From Nematostella vectensis (taxonomy: Eukaryota; Cnidaria; Anthozoa; Actiniaria; Edwardsiidae): DNA of 64,000 nt. Positions 47,301-59,400 of this stretch are shown one piece after another (positions within the stretch are counted from its first letter, which is position 1; each line of letters opens with the position of its first letter). Both the position numbers and the translations under genes were made by a program. The DNA is taken from positions 9,405,821 to 9,469,820 of the forward strand of contig NC_064043.1 of assembly GCF_932526225.1 (NCBI RefSeq). Reading direction: 5' to 3'. The notes under the pieces are model-generated. The model saw nothing but the letters and a program-made list of their open reading frames with translations. It was not told the origin of the DNA and ran no database searches.

Positions 47301-50300
47301 TACCCTGACAACTCTGACTGCACCTACACCATCAGAACTCCACCTGGCACTATCGTGAAGTTATCCTGGATAACATTTGATGTCAAAGGTTACATGCCAA
47401 CATGCTGGCCAAAGGATTATGTGGAAATCTTTGTCGGCTGTGATAAAAAGACTATTGGGAAATACTGTGACTCAAACAGTGGCTCGCCCTTCGATATGTA
47501 CTCTGCAGATAACTGCATGGAAATCAAATTTTACTCTGATGGATCAGATCATGGGACTGGATTTATGGCAAAGTTTGAAGCTTTTAATGCCAAGCAAGGT
47601 AAGAAAACAGGATTATTGTCAACCAAGTTTTATTTGATTGACAACCTTTGATAGCTCTGGTACAGTACTTTTAAGAACACCTGTCAACATTCTGTCTGCA
47701 TTTTGTTTTGCCATTTGGACTCATCAATATGAAGGGCCATGGTAGGGGAGCCCATGGTAGGGGAGCCCATGGTAGGGCCATGGTAGGGGAGCCCATGGTA
47801 GGGGAGCCCATGGTAGGGCCATGGTAGGGGAGCCCATAGTAGGGGAGCCCAAAATATTTTCTTAATGTTTCTCTATTGCGCCCCCTCCAGTAATTTAAGG
47901 CCTCCTGCGACTATAATTTATAGCTCTGGTACAGTACTTTTAAGAACACCTGTCAACATTCTGTCTGCATTTTGTTTTGCCATTTGGACTCATCAATTTG
48001 AAGGGCCATGGTAGGGGAGCCCATGGTAGGGGAGCCCATGGTAGGGCCATGGTAGGGGAGCCCATGGTAGGGGAGCCCAAAATATTTTCTTAATGTTTCT
48101 CTATTGCGCCCCCTCCAGTAATTTAAGGCCTCCTGCGACTATAATTTTTTAATTCCAATACTGTATCGCTATAAAAGTTTATTAATGACTGTATTTTTGT
48201 GAACTTTGCATATGAAATAATACATACATAAGGACATTCAAACACCTTCCCCCCAAAAAGGAAATGTAGCAATTATCCTTATACATAAGTGTACGATTCT
48301 ACTAAACACATACACATACCTCTTTCACGTTTTTTCCTGCTTGTGAGTAAGTTGGCTGTAGTTTAGCTGGTTATCCTTACAACTTATTTTCAATGAGTAC
48401 TGATCTTTAAATTGTGTATGTATACAAAACTCTAAATCTAATAAAGTAAAGCTAACTGGTTGTATTTTATTCTTTATTTTAGCACTTCTCAGTTCAAGCA
48501 CAAGTAAGTAATAGTTGCTTCTACACATTTCTGCCTGGTGCAGGTTTGTTATGAACATGAATACATGAATAAATAAAGAGGAAAAGAAATATTCAGTAGC
48601 ATATGGCACTACAATCCTTCTCACAATATACATACAGTTCAATTACTTTGTTTAAAGAAAGTTACATTATAACCCTAAAGCCTTACTCTAAAAATTAATA
48701 TTGTATTTTGGCAAAAGTGGTATTATGTTTATATTAATAGGCCTAAAATATTTCCCGTGTTTTTTTAGGAAATTTGTTTTGATTTTTAGATTTTTTAAAA
48801 CAAAAACAAAGACGTGCAATAACACTGAAATACTAAAAAGTACTGAAATAAGTATGTAAGTCAATCTTTTTGTAAAATATTAATAATTTATTCTTCACCA
48901 ATTTATCAGGTAGGTTATCTTGTTATTATATTTTGACATGTTGCAGCTAGGTGTTCTTTGAGCAAGTATGGCTCGTCAGGCCTATCAACTTTAAAAGGCA
49001 CAATAGCAACCACTAACTGGCCTTTACCTTATCCCGTCACGGGAGATAGCTGCTACTGGCGTTTTGGATCAAGCGCATCCTCCAAGGGCTACAAGATTGC
49101 TATCATGGATTTCGATACACAATACGACTTTGGTTGTGATGATACAAAGGTTAAGATTAAAGGTATGTAGGTAAAAATAATATGCAGCATAATTTTTCCT
49201 TGATTATAAATTACATTTTTGGATCAAGCGCACCCTCAAGAACATACAAGATTGCTATTCCAGATTTTGATATACTATAAATATGACATAAGGTGTGATG
49301 ATTAAAAGATTACGACGTTAAAAGGAAAGCTAGAAATAACAAGCGCCATAACCTTTCCCTGGGTGTTACCTTATTTAGATCTACATAATGGTACCCCAAG
49401 CTCACATTGTGTGGTCACTATACAGTATGTTATGACTCGTAGCTTGTAGTAAACATATGTAATTAAAAAAGGTATTTGGTATTTGGTGAGTATTTTGCGA
49501 TCAATCAATCAATCTCTTTTTTTTGCACTATTTGAAAGACATTTTGTTACATAATGTAGTTAGCAGATTAGGAAAATAAAATTTTGTAATGAGATTAATG
49601 TGGGTGGTGGCCAAAGGAGCGGGGAGATTTAGAGTTAGTCACTACCACAGTTTTTAGTACCATGAGGTTTCGGGAAGATTCGTTTTACAGTTATACTGTA
49701 CTTTTTCTAATTTTTAATTTTTGTTTTGTTTGTTTTTGTATATTGATCTATCTATCTATCTCTATATGGTTGTTAAACTATAAAATCACTAGCTAAGCTG
49801 ACCCAGACAAAATAATAATAATAATGATAGTAGAAAAAATAAATTTATATATTTATATTCTTTTTATCTCCTTTGTTATCTCATTTGTTCATTATTGTTG
49901 TTTTTCTTTTGTTTTTGTTTCTTTTTTTATTCTTCTATTTCTTTCTTCTCCTTTTTTAATCTTTTTTTTCCCTTTTTTTGCGCTCTTCTTCTTCTCCTTT
50001 TTTTTTTTTTTTTTGCTTTTTTTTTCTGTTAGTCTTATACTTGGATCAACTCACCACAAGCTACCCTGTCTGTCCAGGTAAAATTGCTTTTTAGGAAGGA
50101 CTTATGGGGAAGTTTCTTTATTGTCAATGGTATTTCTTCCAACATTTTTGAGGATATGGCAGCAAATCTCGGCGGCCCAACATTAGTTCTGGAAGCTGGT
50201 CTGCATAAGTTGCCCTCTGATGCAAATCTTGTGTTATGACCTTGTATTTCCAATGAAGGTAAAACTAATTTTGATAAGGCTTGTGGGGTATTGTGCAATG

Positions 50301-53300
50301 GGTCTTTTAATTTGTGTACCAGTGAGGAAACTTTGATTATAAATATATTTATCAATATTGTGAATATCTAGTAGTTTGTAAAGTTGAAAGGAATTTTCGT
50401 TTCTTGTGACAAATAACATTGCTTTGAGGCATTTATTTTGTTTTCTTTTACTAGTTGAGAGACAAGTTTGGCACGCCTTTCCCCAGCTCATGATTCCATA
50501 TGAAATTAAGTGGTAGATTAGGTTGTAGTATTTCGTTTACGTAGATTGAAGCTTTACTCCCTGGCTGATGTTGGCGAGCGGAAGAAAGATCCTTAGCCCT
50601 CTTTGCTGTTAGGTTCTTCTGTCGGTAGAATATTTTATATCTTCTTTCTCTTCGAACGAACTTCGATATTATTGGGGTCTGACCATTCTTGGCCTCATTC
50701 AGTGAGCCACCGACATATCTGTTTTTGAGGTCTCTAGACCAGCAGAGCTGTTTCAACTACTAGCTGTAACGGGTCATCGTCCAGGAGTAAAGGAATGCCT
50801 TGTAGGGTATCCTACCTGTATTGTTCTAGCTCATCAAGGCGGGCACAAATTCCAACAATGTCAAACTTCTCTTGGTTGACTCCTTTGCTGAGCTCATCTA
50901 TTTTATTATTAAAATGTGTATTCCTATTCCTTATGTTTTTGAGGTTGTCTAGAATGGATTCATACTTCTTGGAGAGAGAAATTCATAGGACTCTTTGAGA
51001 TTGTTTAGCTTCTTCGACATTGGGGACATTGGGGATAAATCAGATTTGATTGGCTCGATTGCCACCCAAAACTTCCTTTCTCACGTCCTTTACAAGCTCT
51101 GTCTTTCACAATTTTTTATCTCTTCAAGTGTAGGTGACGTTATCAAACATGTTTGAATTTCCCGAAATATCTACCCCCTCAACAGCGTATCTCTCAAAAT
51201 GATTCAAAAATGACACAAAAAAATATTATTGAGGTTTTAAAGATTTCATTTTATAGATCACACACTGTGAGCATTGGGGTACCATATACTATACACTTAC
51301 ATCCCGTGATGTTGTGATTTTATTTTTAGGTGATAATTCCTACACAAATTATGATAAGGCTGATTATACCATCAAAGACAGCATGTGCGGATCAAAGTCA
51401 CCAACATCCTTTACAACCACTCAAAAATATGTATACATCAGGTTCAAATCTGATTATTCAAATATTGGAAAGCGTGGCTTTGTTATTGGATATGTCCAGT
51501 ATGAGCAAAGTAAGTGTTAGCTACATGGTGTAGTATGTAGGTGTTCTATGGCTAACCCTTGTCTTATGACTTTAACCCTTATACAATAGAACCCCGCTAA
51601 CTCGAACTCTGAAGGGAACTCAAGTATATTAAGGCCTGGGTAGTTTGTTCTTAGCAGCAAATATAATTTTTTGCCTTAAACATTGTTAACATCGCCTTAA
51701 ATTCATTCTTTTTGGCAAGATGATTAAAGTCGACGGCCTTAACATTTTCGTAATGTTTTCTTGCTGATGATGACGTCACATAATAGATCACGTGACAAAA
51801 TATTTTTTTGACTTTCCGCCGGTGGGGAAAACAGGTTGGACAAAGGTGTTTACTAAATAAGTTTTGACTTTATGTGTGTCATATGATAGCGTTTTAGCAT
51901 CCGGAATTTTCTCTGCCGTTAACAAGATATTAAATATTTTGTTAAGTCACGTGACCTGCTGCGAATTAAAATGTTGATTTGTGACCGAAAGGCTAAACTT
52001 TTGATGCCGGTTAAGACATCAGTGTGCAGACGTGTTTCAAAGGAACATAAAAACATGCGATGTTTTCTTTTTCATAGCGTATCCACCAGCGGAGAATTTT
52101 TTGAAATATTGATCTGTAAAAGTCACGTGATCGGCTGGATGACGTCATAACTCAAAATAAAATATTACCATTCAGCTTACATTACCGAGTTTGATGTTTT
52201 GACCAAAAATGGTTCATTTAAGGCAATGTTAACTCACTTTAAGGCAACTTTCAAAAGTTCAACTGTTTTAGCTTAGGATCCAAGCCTTAATATACTTGAG
52301 AAGCAAAAATCAGTTCGAGTTAGTGGGGAATTCGAGTTAGCAAAGTAAAAATGACTCAAAATTAGATTCAAGGAAAATCAAACTTTGTTCGAGTTAGCGG
52401 GGAATTCGGGTTACCCAAGTTCTAATTAGGGGGGTTCTTTTGTATATAAAGTATTTGAACATTCTTAGAACAGCTCTATGCTCAGCTTACATGAGACCCA
52501 ATAAGATATATTGTGTAAATATCACATTCCTTTTAATGTTCTAGAATTTTTTAGGGAGCCTGCATTAAGGTGTAAAATTTGATTGATAAGGATTAGTGTT
52601 TGGTACACTGATCAGCACTCAAAGAGTTAAATGCCAATAACATTATTCTAGGGGCAGTTTTTATTTATAGCCAGATTGGTTGTTGCACGACCTCCCAGAA
52701 TCGAAAATTCCTTTCTTCGTTTGGGAATAGTGCATAGTCAATCAAACCAAACAATCAAAAACAGACAAACTGCCCCCAAAGCTTGTGTCTGACTACCCGC
52801 TATTCCCAAACGAGACACAGATTTTGGACTCCCCAACATTGCGCAACAACAAATTTGGCTGTAAAAGTTGTCAATACTATACTTCAATCTATGAAGAATC
52901 AATCTGTGAGTTTCTTATACCTGTTACTGATTCCAATTCTATAAAATTATCAAACCCTATAGGTATTCATGACACTGCTACTCAGATAACTGGTGTGGTG
53001 GTTGGAGTGATCATTGCTATTATTGTCGTTGGATGTCTGGTCTTCTTCTGTGTTATCCGTCGTCGTAGACTTGCCCGTGGCAGACCTCCCCCTGTAGCAG
53101 TTCAGCAAGGACAGCCGCTTGTTGTCCCACCACCCGGGTCATACCCCACCCAGCCTCAGACTGGATATCCTGCCCAGGGTGGCTACCCTATGCAGCCGCA
53201 AGGACAGATGCCACCTCCCCCCTCTTATGGTCAAGCCACTGCTGGTCAGTACCCACAGCCAGGTATGTAACTTTCATGGTGTTGTCAGCAATATTTCTCA

Positions 53301-53907
53301 GTGCTAACACCCAAACCTGAAATCGCTAACCAGTAAAAGTCAATTGATTGATATTGAAAATCTACTTCAAATGTTTGAGAACAAAGGGAAGTTTCAATTC
53401 TGTACACTACTGTGTAGCCTGATCAACAGGCGCTAGTTGGGTGAAAGATGGAAAAGTCTGATAGAATAGCTTTTCCGGGAGCTTTTCTTAGGTGGCTTTC
53501 AAGAGCCTGTTTCCCTGGCGATGTTCAGTGCTTTATTTTGACTGTACACACATGATAATTGCCATTAGCAAGCGAATCTGCTAACAGAACATATGTACAA
53601 TTTTAATTGTTAAACAAATAATATGCATGAACTTTCACATAATAGCTTAGAAAAACCATTGTTTTTTTTTCCTAACACAGGTGGATACTATCCCCCACCA
53701 GGAGAGCAACCTTACCCACCTCCAGGGGTTCAGCCCTACCCCCCGCCTGGTGGCCATCCTTACCCCCCACCCCAAGGGGGTCCTGCACCATACCCTGGGG
53801 GGTCACCGTACCCACCTCCTGGCGGGAATGCCCCGCCCTATTCTGCTCCAGACCAGCAAGCTGTGCCCTACCCCACCAAGGACCAGCCGCCCTACCCCAC
53901 CCAGTGA
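44397..53907 (+). CDS. CUB-CUB-transmembrane protein with proline-rich PPxY tail, 472 aa
   Basis: Predicted type I membrane protein. Exons: 44397-44433, 46584-46616, 47194-47598, 48483-48503, 48947-49162, 51330-51509, 52963-53262, 53681-53907; every intron is phase 1. Signal peptide about 1-18 (MDLKPMFLPILLS). CUB1 about 24-158 (SHGDYPDNSDCTYTIRTPPG, DYVEIFVGCDKKTIGKYC). A 21-nt exon follows (ALLSSST). CUB2 about 166-298 (WPLPYPVTGDSCYWRF, KIAIMDFDTQYDFGC, YVYIRFKSDYSNIGKRGFVI) is split by an intron of about 2.2 kb. TM helix about 305-327 (VVVGVIIAIIVVGCLVFFCV), then RRRR stop-transfer. The tail of about 140 residues is rich in PPPGxxPYPPP repeats, with PPSY fitting the WW-domain ligand PPxY and APPY/QPPY nearby. 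An AATAAA at 54275 fits the 3' end. Ligand and partner unknown; WW-domain binding is inferred. Introns carry a TTAA MITE, a LINE remnant and a Tigger-like element. Confidence 0.9.
45006..45260. mobile_element. TTAA-flanked MITE copy A (AAGCCGCATTGTCACCAG ends)
   Basis: Starts TTAAAGCCGCATTGTCACC and ends GTGACAATGCAGCTTTAA, each inside a TTAA. Same family as 55768-56005, which lies in the opposite orientation. TTAA target sites suggest piggyBac-type mobilisation, although the terminal bases are not the classic CCC. In intron 1 of the plus-strand CUB gene. Confidence 0.85.
47649..48147 (+). repeat. 0.25-kb tandem duplication containing a CCATGGTAGGGGAGC minisatellite
   Basis: A segment starting TAGCTCTGGTACAGTACTTT and ending CCTCCTGCGACTATAATTT occurs twice in tandem. 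Each copy contains several short units CCATGGTAGGGGAGC, more in the first. It lies in the intron after CUB1. Confidence 0.92.
50020..50998 (-). mobile_element. Rearranged LINE retrotransposon remnant (minus strand)
   Basis: In minus-strand reading, 50998 to about 50570 resembles LINE ORF1: a coiled-coil-like NNKIDELSKGVNQEKFDIVG, ARLDELEQY, then TPIISKFVRRERRYKIFYR. From about 50530 to 50035 it resembles the reverse-transcriptase C-terminal tail (ISYGIMSWGKACQTCLSTSK, LYKLLDIHNIDKYIY, HNTRFASEGNLCRPASRTN). The endonuclease and most of the reverse transcriptase are missing between the two, and several stops and frame changes occur. A long T run on the + strand just beyond (about 49990-50030) fits a poly-A tail. 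Dead element inside a CUB gene intron. Confidence 0.7.
51584..52442. mobile_element. Non-autonomous Tigger/pogo-like element
   Basis: Ends CAATAGAACCCCGCTAACTC and, inverted, CAAAAGAACCCCCCTAATTA, flanked by TA on both sides as expected for Tc1/mariner-pogo insertions. A second inverted pair (CTCAAGTATATTAAGGCC / CCTTAATATACTTGAG) lies inside. About 860 bp, no transposase seen. In a CUB gene intron. Confidence 0.75.
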
Positions 53908-53968
53908 GGGCTGCAGTATTCCAGGCTTGGTGACAGAAAATTGAGATACTGTACTGTAAGCTGCACAC

Positions 53969-54300
53969 AGAAGTATTTTAAGGTCTCTGTTCTGGAGCTT
54001 TCTATATGAACTTTCACATAATAGCTAAGAAGGTCTCTGTTCTAGAGCTTTCTAGAACACCTTAAGATTAGACGTGAACTTTCACATAATAGCTAAGAAG
54101 GTCTCTGTTCTATAGCTTTCTTGAACACCTTGAGATTAGACACTTTCTCCCCACTAATGCTTATATTTTGACCGTTCACACTTTGCTTACAAGCAACTGC
54201 AAGCCTAGTGAATCTTAGCTTTTGTGTTTTTGTCTAATGTAATGAATCTTAGCTTTTGTGTTTTTGTCTAATGTAATAAATCTTAGCTTTCGTGTACCAG
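53969..54300 (+). repeat. Tandem repeats in the 3' UTR of the plus-strand CUB gene
   Basis: About three units of roughly 65-70 bp carrying TGAACTTTCACATAATAGCT and AAGGTCTCTGTTCT with TAGAGCTTTC. Then three 34-bp units of AATCTTAGCTTTTGTG and TTTTTGTCTAATGTAAT. The last unit contains AATAAA. The motif TGAACTTTCACATAATAGCT also occurs in the preceding intron near 53629. Confidence 0.88.
54275..54280 (+). terminator. Poly-A signal AATAAA, plus-strand CUB gene
   Basis: AATAAA about 370 bp after the TGA at 53905-53907, created within the 34-bp 3' UTR repeat by a G-to-A difference from the preceding unit. Confidence 0.5.
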
Positions 54301-55767
54301 AAATGAAAAAAAATATTGTTTTTCTATTTCTTTTATTATAGTATTTATTCACTGTATCATTTTTGACTTTATTGTATCATTGAAAATTAGGCACTGCTTA
54401 GTTAGAATTTCTTATAATGAATTTAGAAAGAAATATTAGCGATTACAGCGTATTTACCAATTTTTTTCAAGGCAAGTAATTAAGGCCATTCGTGGCCGAA
54501 ATTTACCCTTGAGTAGTTCAAAACAGTGTCCGTCTGAACATTGTATCATTGTAACAGAACAAAATGTGTTCCTCCATCGTGGCATTCTGGTTGTGTTGTG
54601 ATGTATTTGATATGCCAAAGGTTTGTGCTTATACCGTAAACCAATGTACGCATTTTATTTTGATAATGTTGGCACTTTTGTTTGTACCATAAAATAACGA
54701 ACTTTGGATTTCGAAGTTATCTGTCGTAAATGTTCTCTTAGGGCACGTTTTTTTCCTATCATTTTGGAATGGAATTGTTGGTAGAGAATGTTCAGAATGG
54801 CATTCGAGTCGCTCAGCTACAGGTAGCAGAATGGGTGGAATGGCCTTCATTCCATTCCGGAATGGGAACGCCGGATAAACGAACGCGCGTTTTTTCTATT
54901 CTAATCATTCTCATTCCGGAATCACGAGTAAAAAACGCGCCCTTAGTTAGATGGGCCTAGTGCACCCCCAAAAGTTGGGGAAGTGGAAGGGACTGAACTC
55001 TCCCAAGCACTTCCAAAAACTTGTAAGATTTCAGTATGGGTGGGGGGTGGGGTGGGGGGGCACCATCCCCCAACACTTCCCTCTTTATCTTAAAGAATGT
55101 CAATCAACCAATTCTTTGTTATTATTTATAATTGAAAATACAACGGTTTATTCGCAAGAATAAAGGATGAAGTCTGATATGTAATTGACGATATTTGAAT
55201 GAAAAAAAATATCTTTTTTACTTGCTTGATTTAGCCGATGGAAATGGATTCTTTGAGTCACTCAGCATTGACCGAGAGTGTAAAATGGTGGCGTGATTGG
55301 CCTTTAACATCACCGAACTCAATAAAGTATGTTCAGGATTGTTAGTAGCAACGTACTATGGACTTTATGCTTTATCAGCAAGATATTATTGAATTACCAG
55401 AGAGCAATGAAAGATATTAAGGATAGGAAGAATAGGAGTTTGTAAATAAATGAGAATTGAGAATATAATATAACCGCACATCGTTCTGTTAGTATACACC
55501 TAGTAAAAAGCATTTATACTCTTAAAACCATGTGATGTAATTCGCCGTGCTTCATGGATATCCAATAGACATACAATGGTACCCCTACGGGAGAAGTTTA
55601 TGTTTTGTCCATGATGCAACGGGCTACAAAATGCAAGTATCTGTAACAAAAACGTTGATCTTGATAAAGAAATGGAGATCTCATTTGTTGTAGTCGATGT
55701 GTCAAGTTCCTAGTTATCATCAGTACAGAGTTCCGCATATAATGTGAATTCTCGGGATGTGAGATTA

Positions 55768-56005
55768 TTAAAGCCGCATTGTCACCAGTTTACTTACGGT
55801 CGATTACGTAACAATATCCAATGATTTTTAACGGAATACGCGAAAAATATTTCAAAATATTGAAAGCAGTGTGTTTATTGGAAGTTTCTTTGAGGATGTG
55901 ATTGATAATTTAGAGCGGATGGCCTGTTTAATATCTCGGATTTTAATAGATTCTTTTGTCTTTTAACGGGCCTCCGGAAGTAAACTGGTGACAATGCGGC
56001 TTTAA
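55768..56005. mobile_element. TTAA-flanked MITE copy B
   Basis: TTAAAGCCGCATTGTCACCA at the left and TGGTGACAATGCGGCTTTAA at the right. The interior is the reverse complement of copy A (for example GAAAGCAGTGTG and GGAAGTTTCTTTGAGG). 238 bp, between the two CUB genes. Confidence 0.88.
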
Positions 56006-56466
56006 TGCATAATCAATCAATTTCTCGAAAGCCAGAATTTGGACTAAAAAGCTTCCCCTTCTAACCTTTGATTATCCGGGTACAACATTCCTGCTGAGAA
56101 TACCATACTGACTCGTTTTTTTATTTCATTTTATACAAGCAAAATACACAATAGCTCTTTAGAAAACAAATTCATGCGGATTGACAGTGCAGAAATCATC
56201 GCTTGATAACTAGCGGAAGCGAGAATGTTTTTTCAAGTTGAATTTGCAAATTTGATGTGCACTATCACAATTAACGCCCTAGATACATCACATCGTCACG
56301 TGACTCCTAAAGAGTAATTGTGATAGGCAGGTCATGTGAAGACCACCCAACGGTGTTCACACTAGCTCGACATTACTATGGTTACAATGCCACGTGACTT
56401 CAGCCACCAATCAAGAAACAACACCATAACATGTTTCTCAAATGTCAGTTGTAGTTACATGGCTAC

Positions 56467-59400
56467 TTATATGGGTTGAACAATTTGTCTACCAATCATA
56501 AAACGAACAAGTTTATTCGGTGATCGTGGCGTTTGAGAAGTACTGCATTTCTCTTGAACTAGACTGTCATTTAAATAATCACTCGTCGACCCCCCTTGCT
56601 CCATGGCGTCACCCTCGTGTCCCCCCAGATCAGCATCGAGTGAGGGATACTGGGCCTCTTTGGGTGTGGTCGCATCTGTCGGACAATCACTGACCGCCCG
56701 AATGGTCCTGAACTTTCGGAAGGACGGTTTACTTGGACGCCAGGAACTCGGCGCGCTTCGCATTGCTTTGACGGCCATTTTGGTCTTGCAAAACGCGATG
56801 AGTTTTGGCAGAACAAACGTCTTGAAGGCGAGAAGAATGACCAGTAGCACGATCCCCAGTAGAACAAGTACTTGGGTATCCCGCTCTGGGGTCTCTGTGA
56901 ATCACAAAAGAATTCACACAATGACTGAACGACCAAATTGACATTAAAAAAATAACATTGATTTCAACTTTCGGCGCTGAATGTGAAAGAGAAGTTGTTG
57001 TGCTTCATAGACTATACATAAGTAACACAATGAATGAAATGAAATTCACCTCCATCCCTACGTCTACTCAGGAGGCACCTTTTGATTAGAAAGCCGCATA
57101 AGCTCGGCGACACGGGCTTCGCTTCTCAAGCAAGAGTACAAGGAGTCGGGGGGGGGGGGGGACGGAGTGATCGTCGACAAAATCAATTTTAACCCTAAGG
57201 GATAACACTTTGAGTGTTGTCAACAGCGATTCTTACTCCTAAAAGATAACACATTAGATGTGGTCCAAACAATTTCTAACTCTAAGCCCTAGAAACAAAC
57301 ACAGTTTTAGTTGTCCTGAATTGCTGTGCTTACGACGCCACCATTGAGCACATCTCAAATCTGACTTCATTTTTGTACAGTTGTTATAAGGATGTGATGA
57401 TTTACTAGCGTGAGATCCGGGATAGCCGAGGAGGAAATATTCGAACACCCCCTAAGGGATAGCAGTTAGTAGAATTTTATACCCTGAATATAGGACAATT
57501 AGCCCTCTTCTTTTATGGAAAGTCACCCCTCCCCTCCCCCCTCCGGGATATAAGGAGTCAGTTTTTCGATTTCATGAACAGTTGCGTTGACGCCATCTTA
57601 CCGTTCTCGAACACTACAAACCCCGCCACGAATCCCCTATGACCACTGCTGTTAGTGCTTTTGAAGGCAACGTATAATTTTGATTTCTCGGTCACAACAC
57701 TGAATGGCTTCTCCTGGCCACATTGTTCCTGTGTATGTATCGGTTTAGCTCCCTCGTAATTGGTATAACCAGTTCGTATCTCAACGAAGCTGGTGCATGG
57801 AACGTGGCCTTGTACGTCAAAGTCGTACATGCTTAGCTTGATGTTTTGGTCATCACGGACCGACACGGTCCAGATACAGTCCACATCATCGGGGTAAGGT
57901 AGAGGCCACAGCGGCGAGAAGATTACACCGTGTTTTGCCTTGTCGTACATCGATATACCGCAGCCATCTGCAGGAAAAAGAAGACTGTAACAGAGATGGC
58001 GTTGCTGTCGAGTTTTGGTAGAGGTGATTAATGTTAATTAATGATCTTGATTTATAATGAGATGATGATGATGATGCTTTAATAATCATGACGACAATGT
58101 CAATGATAATAATGACGACTGACATTGTGCTTTCTTGGTGGATAGTTGTGGTATTAATTGTAACCCATTAGCTTGTGGTGTATAATTGATGATGATGGTG
58201 ACGGTGTGATGATGACAATGACGGTGACGGTGTTAGTGACGGTGACGGTGATAGTGATAATGACGGTGATGGTGATGGTGACGGTGATGGTGATGGTGAT
58301 GGTGATGGTGATGGTGATGGTGATGGTGATGGTGATGGTGATGGTGATGGTGATGGTGATGGTGATGGTGATGGTGATGGTGATGGTGATGGTGATGGTG
58401 ATGGTGATGGTGATGGTGATGGTGATGGTGATGGTGATGGTGATGGTGATGGTGATGGTGATGGTGATGGTGATGGTGATGGTGATGGTGATGGTGATGG
58501 TGATGGTGATGGTGATGGTGATGGTGATGGTGATGGTGATGGTGATGGTGATGGTGATGGTGATGGTGATGGTGATGGTGATGGTGATGGTGATGGTGAT
58601 GGTGATGGTGATGGTGATGGTGATGGTGATGGTGATGGTGATGGTGATGGTGATGGTGATGGTGATGGTGATGGTGATGGTGATGGTGATGGTGATGGTG
58701 ATGGTGATGGTGATGGTGATGGTGATGGTCACGGTGACGGTATGACGGTGATGGTGATGGTGATGGTGATGGTGATGGTGATGGTGATGGTGATGGTGAT
58801 GGTGATGGTGATGGTGATGGTGATGGTGATGGTGATGGTGATGGTGATGGTGATGGTGATGGTGATGGTGATGGTGATGGTGATGGTGATGGTGATGGTG
58901 ATGGTGATGGTGATGGTGATGGTGATGGTGATGGTGATGGTGATGGTGATGGTGATGGTGATGGTGATGGTGATGGTGATGGTGATGGTGATGGTGATGG
59001 TGATGGTGATGGTGATGGTGATGGTGATGGTGATGGTGATGGTGATGGTGATGGTGATGGTGATGGTGATGGTGATGGTGATGGTGATGGTGATGGTGAT
59101 GGTGATGGTGATGGTGATGGTGATGGTGATGGTGATGGTGATGGTGATGGTGATGGTGATGGTGATGGTGATGGTGATGGTGATGGTGATGGTGATGGTG
59201 ATGGTGATGGTGATGGTGATGGTGATGGTGATGGTGATGGTGACGTGACGGTGCCGGTGACGGTGTGATTATTACGATGACGGTGATGGTGACGGTATGA
59301 CGATGACTGACTGTGATGGTGATGTTGACGGCAACGGTGACGGTATGACGGTGATGGTGAATATACATACCTTCAATGAACTCTACAGCTGCAACAGAAC

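Larger units (their letters stand above)
53908..56466. other. Intergenic region between the convergent CUB genes
   Basis: No gene recognised. It holds the 3' UTR repeats of the plus gene (53969-54300), AT-rich sequence, a TTAA MITE at 55768-56005, and the minus gene's 3' flank. A TTTATT at 56120 could be its poly-A signal, about 345 bp beyond the stop. Confidence 0.65.

Noticed and set aside
49824..50081. Plus-strand frame of Phe/Ser/Leu repeats
   Set aside because: Translation of a T-rich tract that probably includes the antisense poly-A tail of the LINE remnant.
52785..52962. Upstream extension of the TM exon frame (SDYPLFPNETQ region)
   Set aside because: A good acceptor (CCCTATAG at 52955-52962) and the phase-1 join from the CUB2 exon explain the exon start at 52963.
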